Positions 17,167-26,289 of a stretch of 55,711 bases of DNA are shown here, one piece after another. The position numbers were made by a program, and so were the translations under genes. Origin of the DNA: JAQIBY01 sp046546095 (GTDB taxonomy: Bacteria > Bacteroidota > Bacteroidia > Bacteroidales > ML635J-15); assembly GCA_046546095.1 (NCBI GenBank), contig JBKGYK010000008.1:1-55711 (forward strand), given 5' to 3'. A model generated the notes under the pieces. It was not told the DNA's origin and searched no databases. It saw nothing but the letters and a program-made list of their open reading frames with translations. Each line of letters starts with the position of its first letter. Position 1 is the stretch's first letter.

Positions 17167-18615
17167 ATGACTATATTTAGACGATTTCCACGGCAATTCT
17201 GGATTGCCAATTCACTGGAATTGTTTGAACGCTTTGCCTGGTACGGAATGTTTATGGTGCTCGCCCTGTATCTGACCGGATCACAGGATACCGGTGCACT
17301 TGGATTCAGCCAGGCCCAAAAAGGCCAAATGATGGGTGTTGTCGTGGGAACATTATACCTCCTGCCTGTCATTACCGGTGCTTTGTCTGATCGATTTGGC
17401 TATAAACTGACCCTTATCCTTGCCTTTGCATTCATGGGCATTGGATATTCTCTCATGGCTGTGGTAGATTCTTATCCTGTCTTTTTTGTTGTCTTTTTCA
17501 TTACTGCATTCGGAGCAGCCCTGTTTAAACCTGTGATCTCTGCTACCATTGCCAATACAACCACAGATAAAACATCATCCATTGGCTTTGGAATATTTTA
17601 CATGATGGTAAACATTGGAGCCTTCCTGGGTCCGATGTTTGCCGCATCATTGCGCCAAAGTGGCTGGGAACATGTGTTTTATGGAGCAGCTCTGCTCATG
17701 GGCGTGAATATGATCCTGAGTCTGTTGTTTTTTACTCCGGATGTTCAGGAAAAAAAGAAAGACAAATCTTTTGCTAAGGAGATTCGCCAGGCAGTAAAAA
17801 ATATTGGTGTGGCTCTGTCTGATACAAAATTCGTTGTATTTCTGATGATTGTGGTCGGATTCTGGACCATGTATAATCAACTGTTTTATACCCTGCCCAC
17901 ATTTATTCATGATTGGATGGATACAAGGGAATTGTTTGATAAAGTTCAGAGTTTCTGGCCGTGGCTGGCAAATAAAATCGGAACAGAACAGGAAGGGATT
18001 CAACCTGAAATTATGACCAATCTGGATGCCTTATATATCATTATGTTTCAGTTACTGGTTTCCTGGGGTGTGATGAAATGGCGGCCGGTGAATTCCATGA
18101 TGACAGGATTCCTGGTTAGCTCCATAGGTCTTGGTTTAACTTTCATGCAACATAATCCGGTCTATCTTTTTATCACAATACTGATTTTCGGACTTGGTGA
18201 AATGGCCAGTAGTCCCAAAATAACAGAATACATCGGTAAAATTGCTCCCCGTGATAAAATGGCCCTATATATGGGTTGTTCATTTCTTCCCATGGCTGGA
18301 GGTAATTACCTTGCGGGATGGTTGTCTGGCAATCCCTACGCCAGATTATCCGATAAGGCTGTTTTACTACGGCAGGATCTTATGTCAAAAGGAATAGAGG
18401 TCCCGGCTTTGTCTGATAGTTTTACCAAAACCGATCTTTATCAGCTTGGTGAAAACAGTTTGCAAATGAACCATGCCGAAATGACAAGCTATCTGTGGGA
18501 AAATTACAACCCTTCCTCATTTTGGATGATTATTACAGGTATCGGAGTGGGCTGCTTTGTCATGCTCTTCCTTTATGACCGGTACTTGCTGAAATCCGGC
18601 AGAAAAAAAATCTGA
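17167..18615 (+). CDS. Proton-dependent oligopeptide transporter (POT/PTR family)
   Basis: A 482-residue inner-membrane transporter of the major facilitator type with about 12-14 hydrophobic segments, predicted to take up di- and tripeptides by proton symport. The helix-1 POT signature is ExxERFxWYG (E18, E21, R22, F23), with W in place of the usual first Tyr. Further signature parts are LSDRFGYKLTL and FYMMVNIGAFLGP with the asparagine typical of PTR2 signature 2. The long segment around residues 255-280 (ELFDKVQSFWPWLANKIG) fits the cytoplasmic linker or extra helices of bacterial POTs. Complete; probably transcribed alone after the iorAB terminator. Confidence 0.88.
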   Translation: MTIFRRFPRQFWIANSLELFERFAWYGMFMVLALYLTGSQDTGALGFSQAQKGQMMGVVVGTLYLLPVITGALSDRFGYKLTLILAFAFMGIGYSLMAVVDSYPVFFVVFFITAFGAALFKPVISATIANTTTDKTSSIGFGIFYMMVNIGAFLGPMFAASLRQSGWEHVFYGAALLMGVNMILSLLFFTPDVQEKKKDKSFAKEIRQAVKNIGVALSDTKFVVFLMIVVGFWTMYNQLFYTLPTFIHDWMDTRELFDKVQSFWPWLANKIGTEQEGIQPEIMTNLDALYIIMFQLLVSWGVMKWRPVNSMMTGFLVSSIGLGLTFMQHNPVYLFITILIFGLGEMASSPKITEYIGKIAPRDKMALYMGCSFLPMAGGNYLAGWLSGNPYARLSDKAVLLRQDLMSKGIEVPALSDSFTKTDLYQLGENSLQMNHAEMTSYLWENYNPSSFWMIITGIGVGCFVMLFLYDRYLLKSGRKKI

Positions 18616-18668
18616 TAAACAAAAATTATCATTACATTGTTGCTTCATAAAACAAAATAATTTCTTTT

Positions 18669-19895
18669 ATGAGATGCAATCCGGTATTATTTCTTGCTGT
18701 TATTCTGATTTTTTCCGGTACATTGTATGGTCAGTTGCCTGAGGATTCCGTTGACAGTGACTTCTCCTATGGCGGACAAGTCGGGTTGGGTATCTCACAT
18801 CTTGGAAATAGAGATACGGTGCCCGAAAATGCTGCGTTACCTGTGGTGGGAATTCATGGGCAGTACTACACAGGAAAATACCTGGGTATCATGGGTTCGG
18901 CTCAGTATAGTATGCGTGGTTCCAACACTTCCAACATGGCTTACAAATACCGACTGCATTATCTGGATCTGGATATTATGCCGGAATTTTATTTTCTCGA
19001 TTATTTTACTCTCCGTGCAGGTGTACGCTATGCAATGCTGTTAAACCAACAATACAAAGTTCTGGAAGGAGAAACATCAAGTGGTTATACAAGCTACAAC
19101 ATGACAAAAGATTATGGAAATGAGATTGAAGCCATTCTTGGTTTGGAAGCTGCCTTTAATGATGAGTGGGCCTTATTTGCCAATTATACCATACCGGTCA
19201 ATGATCTTCCCTATTCCAACATCCAGATTGGCATCGCATACAAACCCAAATCTGCCATTTTTGAACCTGCAGGGCCTAGCGTGAGAGAAATTCCTTCAGA
19301 TGAGAGCAAATGGCCATTTATTACTGACCTGAAACTTAACAATGACGGACTGTTGATGATACCTCCCGAGGTTTACAATATGGAAAAACTGGAAAAACTC
19401 AGTGTCATCAGAAACAGTCTGACAAGGGTGCCTCCTGAAATCGGACGCCTGGAAAAACTTGAATATCTGGCACTGCAGTTTAATGAAATTGAGGTGATCA
19501 GCGATTCCATCGGGCAATTGACAAAGCTGGAATATCTTGATCTCAGATACAATGAGCTTGAGACACTTCCTGAAAGCATAGCTAAGCTTGAAAATCTGCA
19601 ATTCCTTTATCTTGGCCACAACGATCTCCGCCAACTTCCAAACAGTATTGGAGACCTGAAAAATTTGCAGTATTTGCATATCGGAAAAAATTATCTGGAT
19701 GAAGTTCCTGAGAGTCTTTTTGAACTCTCCAGACTGATTGAACTGGATTTGCGCGATTCAGGCCTGATGTCAATTCCCGACAAACTGTATAAACTCAGAA
19801 ATCTTGAAAGATTGTACGTTGATTTTCCCGTTCCACCATCAGTTGTGTCATCCAATCCCCGTTTGGAAATTATCACAAGCGATCCTGTGCATTGA
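18669..19895 (+). CDS. Outer-membrane beta-barrel fused to leucine-rich repeats
   Basis: The 408-residue protein has a signal peptide (residues 1-21, ending YGQ). Residues about 30-200 have alternating-strand character with aromatic girdles (YGGQVGLGIS, GIHGQYYTGKYLGIMGSAQY, FTLRAGVRYAML, IQIGIAYK), typical of PorT/OmpW-like small barrels of Bacteroidota. From about 212 on there are about eight leucine-rich repeats of 23 residues (LEYLDLRYNELETLPESIAKL pattern, i.e. LxxLxLxxNxLxxLPxxIxxL). LRRs are usually protein-binding. A membrane barrel with a C-terminal LRR arm is an unusual combination. Whether the LRR faces the periplasm or the outside is not determinable from sequence. No T9SS sorting domain is present. 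Complete and monocistronic. Confidence 0.82.
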   Translation: MRCNPVLFLAVILIFSGTLYGQLPEDSVDSDFSYGGQVGLGISHLGNRDTVPENAALPVVGIHGQYYTGKYLGIMGSAQYSMRGSNTSNMAYKYRLHYLDLDIMPEFYFLDYFTLRAGVRYAMLLNQQYKVLEGETSSGYTSYNMTKDYGNEIEAILGLEAAFNDEWALFANYTIPVNDLPYSNIQIGIAYKPKSAIFEPAGPSVREIPSDESKWPFITDLKLNNDGLLMIPPEVYNMEKLEKLSVIRNSLTRVPPEIGRLEKLEYLALQFNEIEVISDSIGQLTKLEYLDLRYNELETLPESIAKLENLQFLYLGHNDLRQLPNSIGDLKNLQYLHIGKNYLDEVPESLFELSRLIELDLRDSGLMSIPDKLYKLRNLERLYVDFPVPPSVVSSNPRLEIITSDPVH

Positions 19896-19931
19896 AAATG
19901 ATTGATTCTTTGAATCTGATGTCATTAAAAA

Positions 19932-19980
19932 CAGCCCGGTTTAATGCGAAATTAAGCGGGCTGATTTGTGTTTATTTTTT
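19932..19980. terminator. Bidirectional terminator between the LRR and M4 genes
   Basis: CAGCCCG (19932-19938) pairs with CGGGCTG (19957-19963); an inner TTAAT/ATTAA extends the stem. A T-rich run follows to the right and an A-rich stretch lies to the left, so it can serve both convergent genes. Confidence 0.7.
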
Positions 19981-22900
19981 CATCAGTTTTAGTATAGTAT
20001 TTCTGTTGTCCTTTGTGAGCTGAACAAAGTACAAACCATCCCGAAAGTCTGAAATGTTGATTTCCGGTGCTCTCAGTGTTTGCTGCAAGACCGTCTGACC
20101 CTGGGCATTGTATATCGTCATCTCTACAGGGAATACTTCATTTTCCAGTCCTGTAAGTTGTATCTCGTCTTCGGCCGGGTTGGGATGCAGGCTAATGCTG
20201 TTTTGCCTCTTATTGCTAATGAATCCGACAGTGCAATCTTCGGTTTCAATATGCATCACAGCTGTTTCACTTTCGCATGGAGTAGCTTCCACTTCCCAGT
20301 CGTAAAAATAGTAATAATAGCTGAAGGCCAGATCGCTGCCGGCGCTGCTCTTTGTTATGCTGACAAGATTATCAATGGTATAAGGATAATTCACATAGCT
20401 GGATTCACTTGTCCGGAATAAGTCGGGAGCTCCCAGACCGACAAGCTGCAAATCTTCCCCGGCGGGTACGTTTAGGTTCAGTTCCACACGACTGACACCA
20501 TCCGGTATATAAACATCCGTGGCATCAATGATGTTTTGGTTCTCATCTCTGACAGCTATACTGCGGGTACCGGCACCGTCAGCATTGACAAGCACTGAGT
20601 TCAGGATAAACGGCTGGTATGCATCAAAAATCAGATAGTGGACATAATCTTCATTACCAAAAAATCCACCTCCTGATGTATTGTTGCCGGCACCAACAGT
20701 GTCAGGTTCCTGGATGATCATTTCACGCAGGTAATACTCTGTGCCTGCACTCAGTGGTGGGTGTTCCCAACTATTTCCGCTATGCTGAAGCTGTGTGCAG
20801 TTTTCATCAGAAAACCAGTCGAGATATTCTGTGGCACCGGGAATCTCTAAAAGGAAAACTGAATCCTGGCATACGGTTTGGTCTTCAACCTGCGGGGGGG
20901 AAGATAGGTTAACTTCAATGCTTTGAGTCGTGTTGTCTGTACCGTAAGCATTGCTGACTTCCAGGCTGGCAGTGTAGTTTCCGGCAGTAGCATAAACATG
21001 TTCAGGATTCTGTTCGTCGCTGGTGTTGCCATCGCCAAAATCCCAGTTCCATCCGGTGGGCAAAGAAAGGCTCTGGTCTGTAAACTGAATTCTGCCTGTA
21101 CAGGAAGTGTTTTGTGCTGAAAAATCTGCCTGTGGTGGTGCTTCTTCCTGCACACATTCCCAATCGATTTGAAAGCCTGACATGTTTACAGCCTGGTCGC
21201 TGTGAAACTCAATGGTAATAGCCCCACCGGTTGAGGTGATGGTGCCGGGATTGCCGGTTGTGTTGCAGTAATATGTGTCATTGATCAGCGGAGCAGACGT
21301 ATTGGCTCCATCATAAAAGGCAATATAATCATAATCGCAGGTGCTTCCGGAACCGGCTTCTATATCAAAGTCGGAGATAGTAAGCGTTACCTGGCTTGCA
21401 TTTGCCGGCTGAATCGTGAAACTGGCATCAGTATTATCCGGATAATTACTGTTGGGCCCTCCGGCATCATACAATGTGCCATAACACTGCTCTGACGTGG
21501 AATTACCGCTTTCCGGCATAAAAATCAAGCAGGGATTGTCCGGATTGATTGAGACAAAGCCTGATTTTATTTCAGTATCTTCTCCACAACTTCCGCCATC
21601 AGCGTAAAGCTCTACATCATACTCTCCTTCAGATGTATAGGTGTGGCTGGGATTCACTTCAGTGCTGGTGTTGCCATCCCCGAAATCCCACACAAAAGAA
21701 TTGCCGTTGATGCTGTAGTTTTCAAAATGAACGGTGAAGGGAGCCTCACAGTTTTCAGTATATGTAGCTTCAAAATCTGCCTGAACTGTTGGGACATAGG
21801 CATTGCCGACCCCGATTGCATAAAAGGCATCTGTTACTACCCCCACTTCGCTGCTACACGCTCCATAAAAATCCACGGCAGCCTGAATTCCGTAAAATCT
21901 GGCATCCAGATATTCGGATGTGTTGGTGAGATAGACTGTCTGAAGACGAAAAGCAATGTCTTCAGCTGCTTCCATGCCTATGGGGCTGATGTTGTATGAA
22001 TCTCCATTGTCATTTGTACCTGAATCCCCTTCACACAACAGATAATACCAGTAGCTCAGCGCACCCATGTTTGTATGGACACCTCCATTGTCTGAAGCAT
22101 CCCACACCCAGTGCTCTCCCTGATATGTGTCGGGTTTATTGTATGCATTGGGATCTGCAATTGAACGGAAAGTAGCCCCGATATCTTCCCCAACAGTCCA
22201 GTCTGCCAGAGAGGGTACAGCATAAAATTCTACAGTCACACCAAAGATATCACTGAAAGCTTCATTCAATGCTCCGGATTCATCCTGGTAATTGAGATTG
22301 CAGGTGAAAGTTGTGAGACCATGGGTGATTTCATGTGCTGCAATATCTACGGTGGTAAGAGGGCTGATGGTTTCATTTCCATCTCCGTATGTCATCACAC
22401 TTCCATTCCAGAAAGCATTGACATTGTTATCGTAGCCATAATCAATCAGGCTGAAATGAATGTAGGATTCCAGAGCAAAACCATTGCCGTCGATTGAATT
22501 TCTTCCATGCTCATTGTTAAAATAATCCCAGGTTTTTTCTGTGGCAAAATGTGCATCGGTAGCATATTGATCCAGATCTTCATTGACATTATTCCAGTAT
22601 GTATCACTGTTTGTAAAATCCACCGCCTGATCATAATCATCGGTATCCTGGCAGTTGTATGTTGCTATACCATCGCCGCGTCCGCTTTCCCTGAGCCTGT
22701 AATATCCCTGATAGCTATCGGTTGTGATCTGTTGTTCTCCGGAATATGCAGTATTGGCGGTGGCTGTTACATCAGCAGAATGAATGCGTGTCTGTTTGTC
22801 CAGGATTTCGCCGCTTTCTGCATCGACATACACGTAATGCCGGCTGTATGGTTGCAGGGCAAAAATATCAATTTTCCAGGCAGCCCGGAACCGGTTGCTG

Positions 22901-23475
22901 TATAAATTACCATCGTCCGGAAAATATACCTTTTCAGGAACCGGTTGTTCGAATTGCTTGCGGTATGGATTTGACTCCCCCGTGTTATATATGTATTGTT
23001 CTGCATTAATGTGCATTTCTGCAGCTTCCAGTGCTTCTGCCTTGCTCAGACTGAAACTGCCGGATACTGCAGGTGCAGAACAAATATTGCCGTTCATAGA
23101 TGCGACCTGTCCGTCTTTCAGATGAAACAAATAAGCCGAGTATTCCACCGGAATGCCTCTGTATGTCTGCTGGTAACGTTTGTGCTCCATGCCGAGTTGG
23201 TCTCGTGTGGCATCCAGGGCTACAAAGCCACTCAATGTATTGTCACTGAATCTATCCAGATACCTGACTGCTTTGTCTTCCGGTAGGCGGGCTTCCTCAC
23301 GAAAACGGATGTAATTCGGAATGTCAGAAAATGGTTTGATACGTAACATTTCAGCACCGGGAGCTATGGCATCTGCCCGTTGCCCGGTAATGATTTCTGC
23401 TGTCTGTTTTTGACCTGCAGAGGAAAGTGTTATGCTTAATAAAACACTCAGGGAAATTATCAACTTGTAAATCAT
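19972..23475 (-). CDS. Secreted M4 (thermolysin-like) metalloprotease with PKD, CUB and T9SS domains
   Basis: The 1167-residue zinc protease has a signal peptide (1-21), FTP/PepSY propeptide region (about 50-240), and M4 catalytic domain with HEITH at 381-385, zinc ligand E405 and D409 in ALNEAFSDIFG. A first PKD domain (about 561-645, with FVWDFGDGNTS) follows, then a CUB domain (about 663-775, CDYDYIAFYDG), a second PKD (about 782-855, WNWDFGDGNTS), an Ig-like linker region, and a type A T9SS sorting domain (from about 1083; LHPNPAEDE). All catalytic residues I checked are present, so activity is expected. It probably digests extracellular protein; the released peptides could feed the POT transporter nearby, which is inference. 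Confidence 0.93.
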   Translation of the reverse strand: MIYKLIISLSVLLSITLSSAGQKQTAEIITGQRADAIAPGAEMLRIKPFSDIPNYIRFREEARLPEDKAVRYLDRFSDNTLSGFVALDATRDQLGMEHKRYQQTYRGIPVEYSAYLFHLKDGQVASMNGNICSAPAVSGSFSLSKAEALEAAEMHINAEQYIYNTGESNPYRKQFEQPVPEKVYFPDDGNLYSNRFRAAWKIDIFALQPYSRHYVYVDAESGEILDKQTRIHSADVTATANTAYSGEQQITTDSYQGYYRLRESGRGDGIATYNCQDTDDYDQAVDFTNSDTYWNNVNEDLDQYATDAHFATEKTWDYFNNEHGRNSIDGNGFALESYIHFSLIDYGYDNNVNAFWNGSVMTYGDGNETISPLTTVDIAAHEITHGLTTFTCNLNYQDESGALNEAFSDIFGVTVEFYAVPSLADWTVGEDIGATFRSIADPNAYNKPDTYQGEHWVWDASDNGGVHTNMGALSYWYYLLCEGDSGTNDNGDSYNISPIGMEAAEDIAFRLQTVYLTNTSEYLDARFYGIQAAVDFYGACSSEVGVVTDAFYAIGVGNAYVPTVQADFEATYTENCEAPFTVHFENYSINGNSFVWDFGDGNTSTEVNPSHTYTSEGEYDVELYADGGSCGEDTEIKSGFVSINPDNPCLIFMPESGNSTSEQCYGTLYDAGGPNSNYPDNTDASFTIQPANASQVTLTISDFDIEAGSGSTCDYDYIAFYDGANTSAPLINDTYYCNTTGNPGTITSTGGAITIEFHSDQAVNMSGFQIDWECVQEEAPPQADFSAQNTSCTGRIQFTDQSLSLPTGWNWDFGDGNTSDEQNPEHVYATAGNYTASLEVSNAYGTDNTTQSIEVNLSSPPQVEDQTVCQDSVFLLEIPGATEYLDWFSDENCTQLQHSGNSWEHPPLSAGTEYYLREMIIQEPDTVGAGNNTSGGGFFGNEDYVHYLIFDAYQPFILNSVLVNADGAGTRSIAVRDENQNIIDATDVYIPDGVSRVELNLNVPAGEDLQLVGLGAPDLFRTSESSYVNYPYTIDNLVSITKSSAGSDLAFSYYYYFYDWEVEATPCESETAVMHIETEDCTVGFISNKRQNSISLHPNPAEDEIQLTGLENEVFPVEMTIYNAQGQTVLQQTLRAPEINISDFRDGLYFVQLTKDNRNTILKLMKK

Positions 23476-23664
23476 AATATATGTATTTATTATCTAAAAG
23501 CGAAAGATAGGAAAAAGGTTGCACAGAGGTATGTGTTTTCGGAAAAATATCCCATTTTTTGCGATTTATTCCTGGATATCATCTTGTTATTTCCGTCCTT
23601 AATTGTGCTGTTTTGAATTCAACCAAAGCCAATTTGCAAGTGTTACTTCACAAGTGAAAAATTA

Positions 23665-23672
23665 TATCTTTG
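23665..23672 (+). promoter_or_regulatory. Candidate -7 element immediately before the M48 gene
   Basis: TATCTTTG (TAnnTTTG) ends 4 bp before the ATG at 23677. A TTTG further upstream is 28 bp away, longer than standard. If real, the mRNA would be leaderless. Confidence 0.35.
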
Positions 23673-23676
23673 CATT

Positions 23677-24912
23677 ATGGAAACAGCTCAGCTCATATTC
23701 TGGATTATCATCGGTATTCTTGTTCTGGATTTTGTTTTTGGCAAAATCATTGCCGTACTCAATTATCAATGGCGCAGGAAAGACCCGCCACCGCAGCTTT
23801 CTGATGTGTATGATGAGGAAAAATACGCAAAATTCCAGGCCTATAGCAGAGCAAATTTCCGTCTTGGTACCATTTCTTCTGTATTGATGTTTGTGCTTAT
23901 CCTCTTTGTTTTCTTTTATGAAGGTTTTGCCTTCCTGCATTATTATCTGAGCGGATACATCGGTTCTGAAATATGGCTGAGTATTGCATTTTTTGGTGTG
24001 CTGGCCCTGGCATCAGGGATAGTTTCATTGCCTTTTGCCGTTTATGATACTTTTGTGATTGAAGAAAAATTTGGGTTCAATACAACAAGTCCCAAAACCT
24101 TCATACTGGATATGCTGAAATCTACTTTGCTGGGCATCATAATCGGTGGTGGATTGCTTTATGTCATTTTACTGATTTATCATGATACCCAGGAATGGTT
24201 CTGGTTGCTGGCCTGGTTGTTGCTGAGCCTGTTCTCTGTTTTTATGGCAGAATTTTATTCCAGCCTCATTGTTCCCTTGTTTAACAAGCAAACGCCTCTG
24301 CCGGAAGGTGAATTGAAGGACAAAATTTCAGATTTTGCGCAAAAAGCGGATTTCAGGCTTGAAAATGTATATGTGATGGACAGTTCAAAACGCTCCACAA
24401 GGGCAAATGCCTATTTTACTGGCCTGGGCAAAAAGAAACGCATTGTATTGTTTGACAATCTGGTGAATGATTTTACACCTGATGAAATTGTGGCCGTTCT
24501 GGCGCATGAAATCGGACATTTTAAGAAAAAACATATTCACAAAAACCTGGTGATATCTCTTGTGAACAGCGGGATTATGCTTTTTCTTTTTGGATTGTTT
24601 GTTGGAAAAGATGTATTTTCACAGGCACTTGGTGTGGATGATGCTACTTTTCATATTGGTGCCATTGCCTTTGCCATGTTATATTCTCCCATATCATCAT
24701 TGACCGGTATTTTTATGAACAAATACAGTCGCAGGAATGAGCGGGAGGCTGATGATTTTGCTGCCGGCTATGGGCAGGGGAGTACGCTTGTTTCTGCGCT
24801 GAAAAAACTGGCAGCCAAAAATCTCTCTAATCTGACACCTCATCCATGGCATGTGTTTTTGAATTATTCACATCCACCCCTGGCAGAACGTGTTAAAAGA
24901 CTGGAAAAATAA
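23677..24912 (+). CDS. M48 family membrane metalloprotease (CAAX prenyl protease 1/Ste24-like)
   Basis: The 411-residue integral membrane zinc protease has at least six hydrophobic helices. The zinc site HEIGH lies at residues 277-281 and the third ligand E357 in READDFAAGYG. The N-terminal peptidase_M48_N region includes EEKFGFNTTSPKTFILD, typical of Ste24 homologues. Bacteria have no CAAX prenylation, so the likely role is membrane-protein or signal-peptide quality control, as for HtpX relatives. The gene is monocistronic with its own candidate promoter. The closing LNYSHPPLAERVKRLE is the standard family end, showing that it is complete. Confidence 0.93.
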   Translation: METAQLIFWIIIGILVLDFVFGKIIAVLNYQWRRKDPPPQLSDVYDEEKYAKFQAYSRANFRLGTISSVLMFVLILFVFFYEGFAFLHYYLSGYIGSEIWLSIAFFGVLALASGIVSLPFAVYDTFVIEEKFGFNTTSPKTFILDMLKSTLLGIIIGGGLLYVILLIYHDTQEWFWLLAWLLLSLFSVFMAEFYSSLIVPLFNKQTPLPEGELKDKISDFAQKADFRLENVYVMDSSKRSTRANAYFTGLGKKKRIVLFDNLVNDFTPDEIVAVLAHEIGHFKKKHIHKNLVISLVNSGIMLFLFGLFVGKDVFSQALGVDDATFHIGAIAFAMLYSPISSLTGIFMNKYSRRNEREADDFAAGYGQGSTLVSALKKLAAKNLSNLTPHPWHVFLNYSHPPLAERVKRLEK

Positions 24913-24931
24913 AAAATCCGGTCATTCCGGA
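24911..24931 (-). terminator. Rho-independent terminator of the flavodoxin gene
   Basis: Read on the minus strand, TCCGG-AATGA-CCGGA is followed by six T. It begins 23 bp after the flavodoxin stop and touches the end of the convergent M48 gene. Confidence 0.75.
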
Positions 24932-24954
24932 CTATACAGAATGGGTTTGGCTGA

Positions 24955-25479
24955 TCAGAATCCGTATTTTTCAAGCATCTGTAACCATTTTGCTGCACGT
25001 GGCTCTGTGAGGTTTTCCTGATGATCTTCATCAAAAGCCAGACCAACAAAATAATCACCTTCAAGACTGGCTGAGTCTGTAAAGCTATATCCTTCATTTG
25101 GCCAGTATCCGACAACATCGGCCTGCAGGCGTTCAAATTCTTTCTTTAAAATGCTCATCCCATCAACAAAATGATCCGGATAAAGCACCTGGTCACCAAG
25201 TCCGAACAGTGCAACTGTTTTGCCTGCCATTCTGATGTTTTTGTCCTCCAGTTTTTTAAAAAAGGGAAGCCACTTATCTGCAGTATTGGCATCCTGCCAT
25301 GCATCCGCACCAACGGTTGAACTGCCAAAAATGAAATAATCATAAGCTTCTATTTGCTTCTTACCAACATCGGTGAGCTTATACAGGTCTGCCTTGTCTT
25401 CTATCAAACGATGAATTTTTTTTGCGGCATTACTTACGTTCCCACGTTTGGGCCAGTATACGATTGCAATTTTTTTCAT
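24955..25479 (-). CDS. Flavodoxin
   Basis: The 174-residue FMN-binding electron carrier has the Rossmann-like flavodoxin fold. The phosphate loop reads YWPKRGNVSNAA, unlike the common T-x-T-G-N-T. The two FMN loops show GSSTVGADAWQD and GLGDQVLYPDHFVDGM, and both are well conserved. It could replace ferredoxin as electron carrier, for example with IorAB, which is inference. It is transcribed alone, with a terminator just downstream and about 240 bp before the divergent ferritin-like gene. The protein is complete. Confidence 0.9.
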   Translation of the reverse strand: MKKIAIVYWPKRGNVSNAAKKIHRLIEDKADLYKLTDVGKKQIEAYDYFIFGSSTVGADAWQDANTADKWLPFFKKLEDKNIRMAGKTVALFGLGDQVLYPDHFVDGMSILKKEFERLQADVVGYWPNEGYSFTDSASLEGDYFVGLAFDEDHQENLTEPRAAKWLQMLEKYGF

Positions 25480-25719
25480 ATAATTAATACTTTTTGGTTT
25501 TGCTTAGATGATAAAGTTAACATTATTTCTCCATAATTGTTTTGCATCAAAATTGGATGTCACCTCATCTTTTGGATGTACAGTGATTCATAAATGCAAA
25601 TGATATTGTGAAATTGTGATGCCTAAATTATTGATAATGAGGATGCAAAATAGTCAGCACTCCAGTAAACAAATTGGCTTCTGTCTTGTTTTTAAGAATG
25701 AACCAAAACTAGGAATTTT

Positions 25720-26217
25720 ATGAAAGAAACACTGAATATCCTTAAACAGGCGATTCTGCTGGAGCGCAGAGGACAGGCATTTTACCGGAAAGTTGCAGAG
25801 CAAACTGACAATGAAGATGTAAGAAAGATTTTTGACATCATGGCTGAAGAAGAAAAGCTGCATGAAGCATTTTTGGTCTCCCAGTACAAGTCCTTCCAGG
25901 ATAATGGCAGATTTGTGGAAGAAGATTTGCCCAACAAAGACAAAGACGGGATTAGCAATCTTGTTTTGTCAGAAGATATGAAAAAATCCATTGGAGCAGC
26001 CAGTTATGAAGCCTCCGCCATTTCTGCAGCCATAGATATGGAAACCAAAGCGATAAAAATATACGCTGATCATGCTGAAAAAGCCTCAGATCCCAATGAA
26101 AAGAAATTGTTTCAGTGGTTATCTGATTGGGAGAAAACCCATCACAAAATACTGCATGATTTGGATGAAGAACTGAAAGAAAGGGTATGGCAGGATAATA
26201 ATTTCTGGCCTTTTTAA
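25720..26217 (+). CDS. Ferritin-like di-iron protein (rubrerythrin type)
   Basis: A 165-residue four-helix-bundle protein with the di-iron pattern of rubrerythrins: a first-helix Glu in LLERRGQAFY, ExxH in AEEEKLHEAF, a third-helix Glu in AIDMETKAIKIY, and the last pair in DWEKTHHKIL. No rubredoxin domain follows, unlike classic rubrerythrin. It ends in an aromatic tail NNFWPF. Such proteins detoxify peroxide or store iron in anaerobes. Start and length fit the family. A terminator follows within 20-60 bp. I do not see an encapsulin partner or a clear encapsulin cargo peptide. Confidence 0.85.
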   Translation: MKETLNILKQAILLERRGQAFYRKVAEQTDNEDVRKIFDIMAEEEKLHEAFLVSQYKSFQDNGRFVEEDLPNKDKDGISNLVLSEDMKKSIGAASYEASAISAAIDMETKAIKIYADHAEKASDPNEKKLFQWLSDWEKTHHKILHDLDEELKERVWQDNNFWPF

Positions 26218-26236
26218 TTTCATTGAATCTTATGAT

Positions 26237-26274
26237 AAAAAACTGCCTGCAGGCATTCTGTATGCAGTTTTTTT
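26237..26274. terminator. Bidirectional terminator
   Basis: AAAAAACTGC (26237-26246) pairs with GCAGTTTTTT (26264-26273), with further complementarity inside the loop. The T-run serves the ferritin-like gene, and the A-run serves the convergent lipoprotein gene. Confidence 0.8.
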
Positions 26275-26289
26275 ATTTGCACAACAGAA

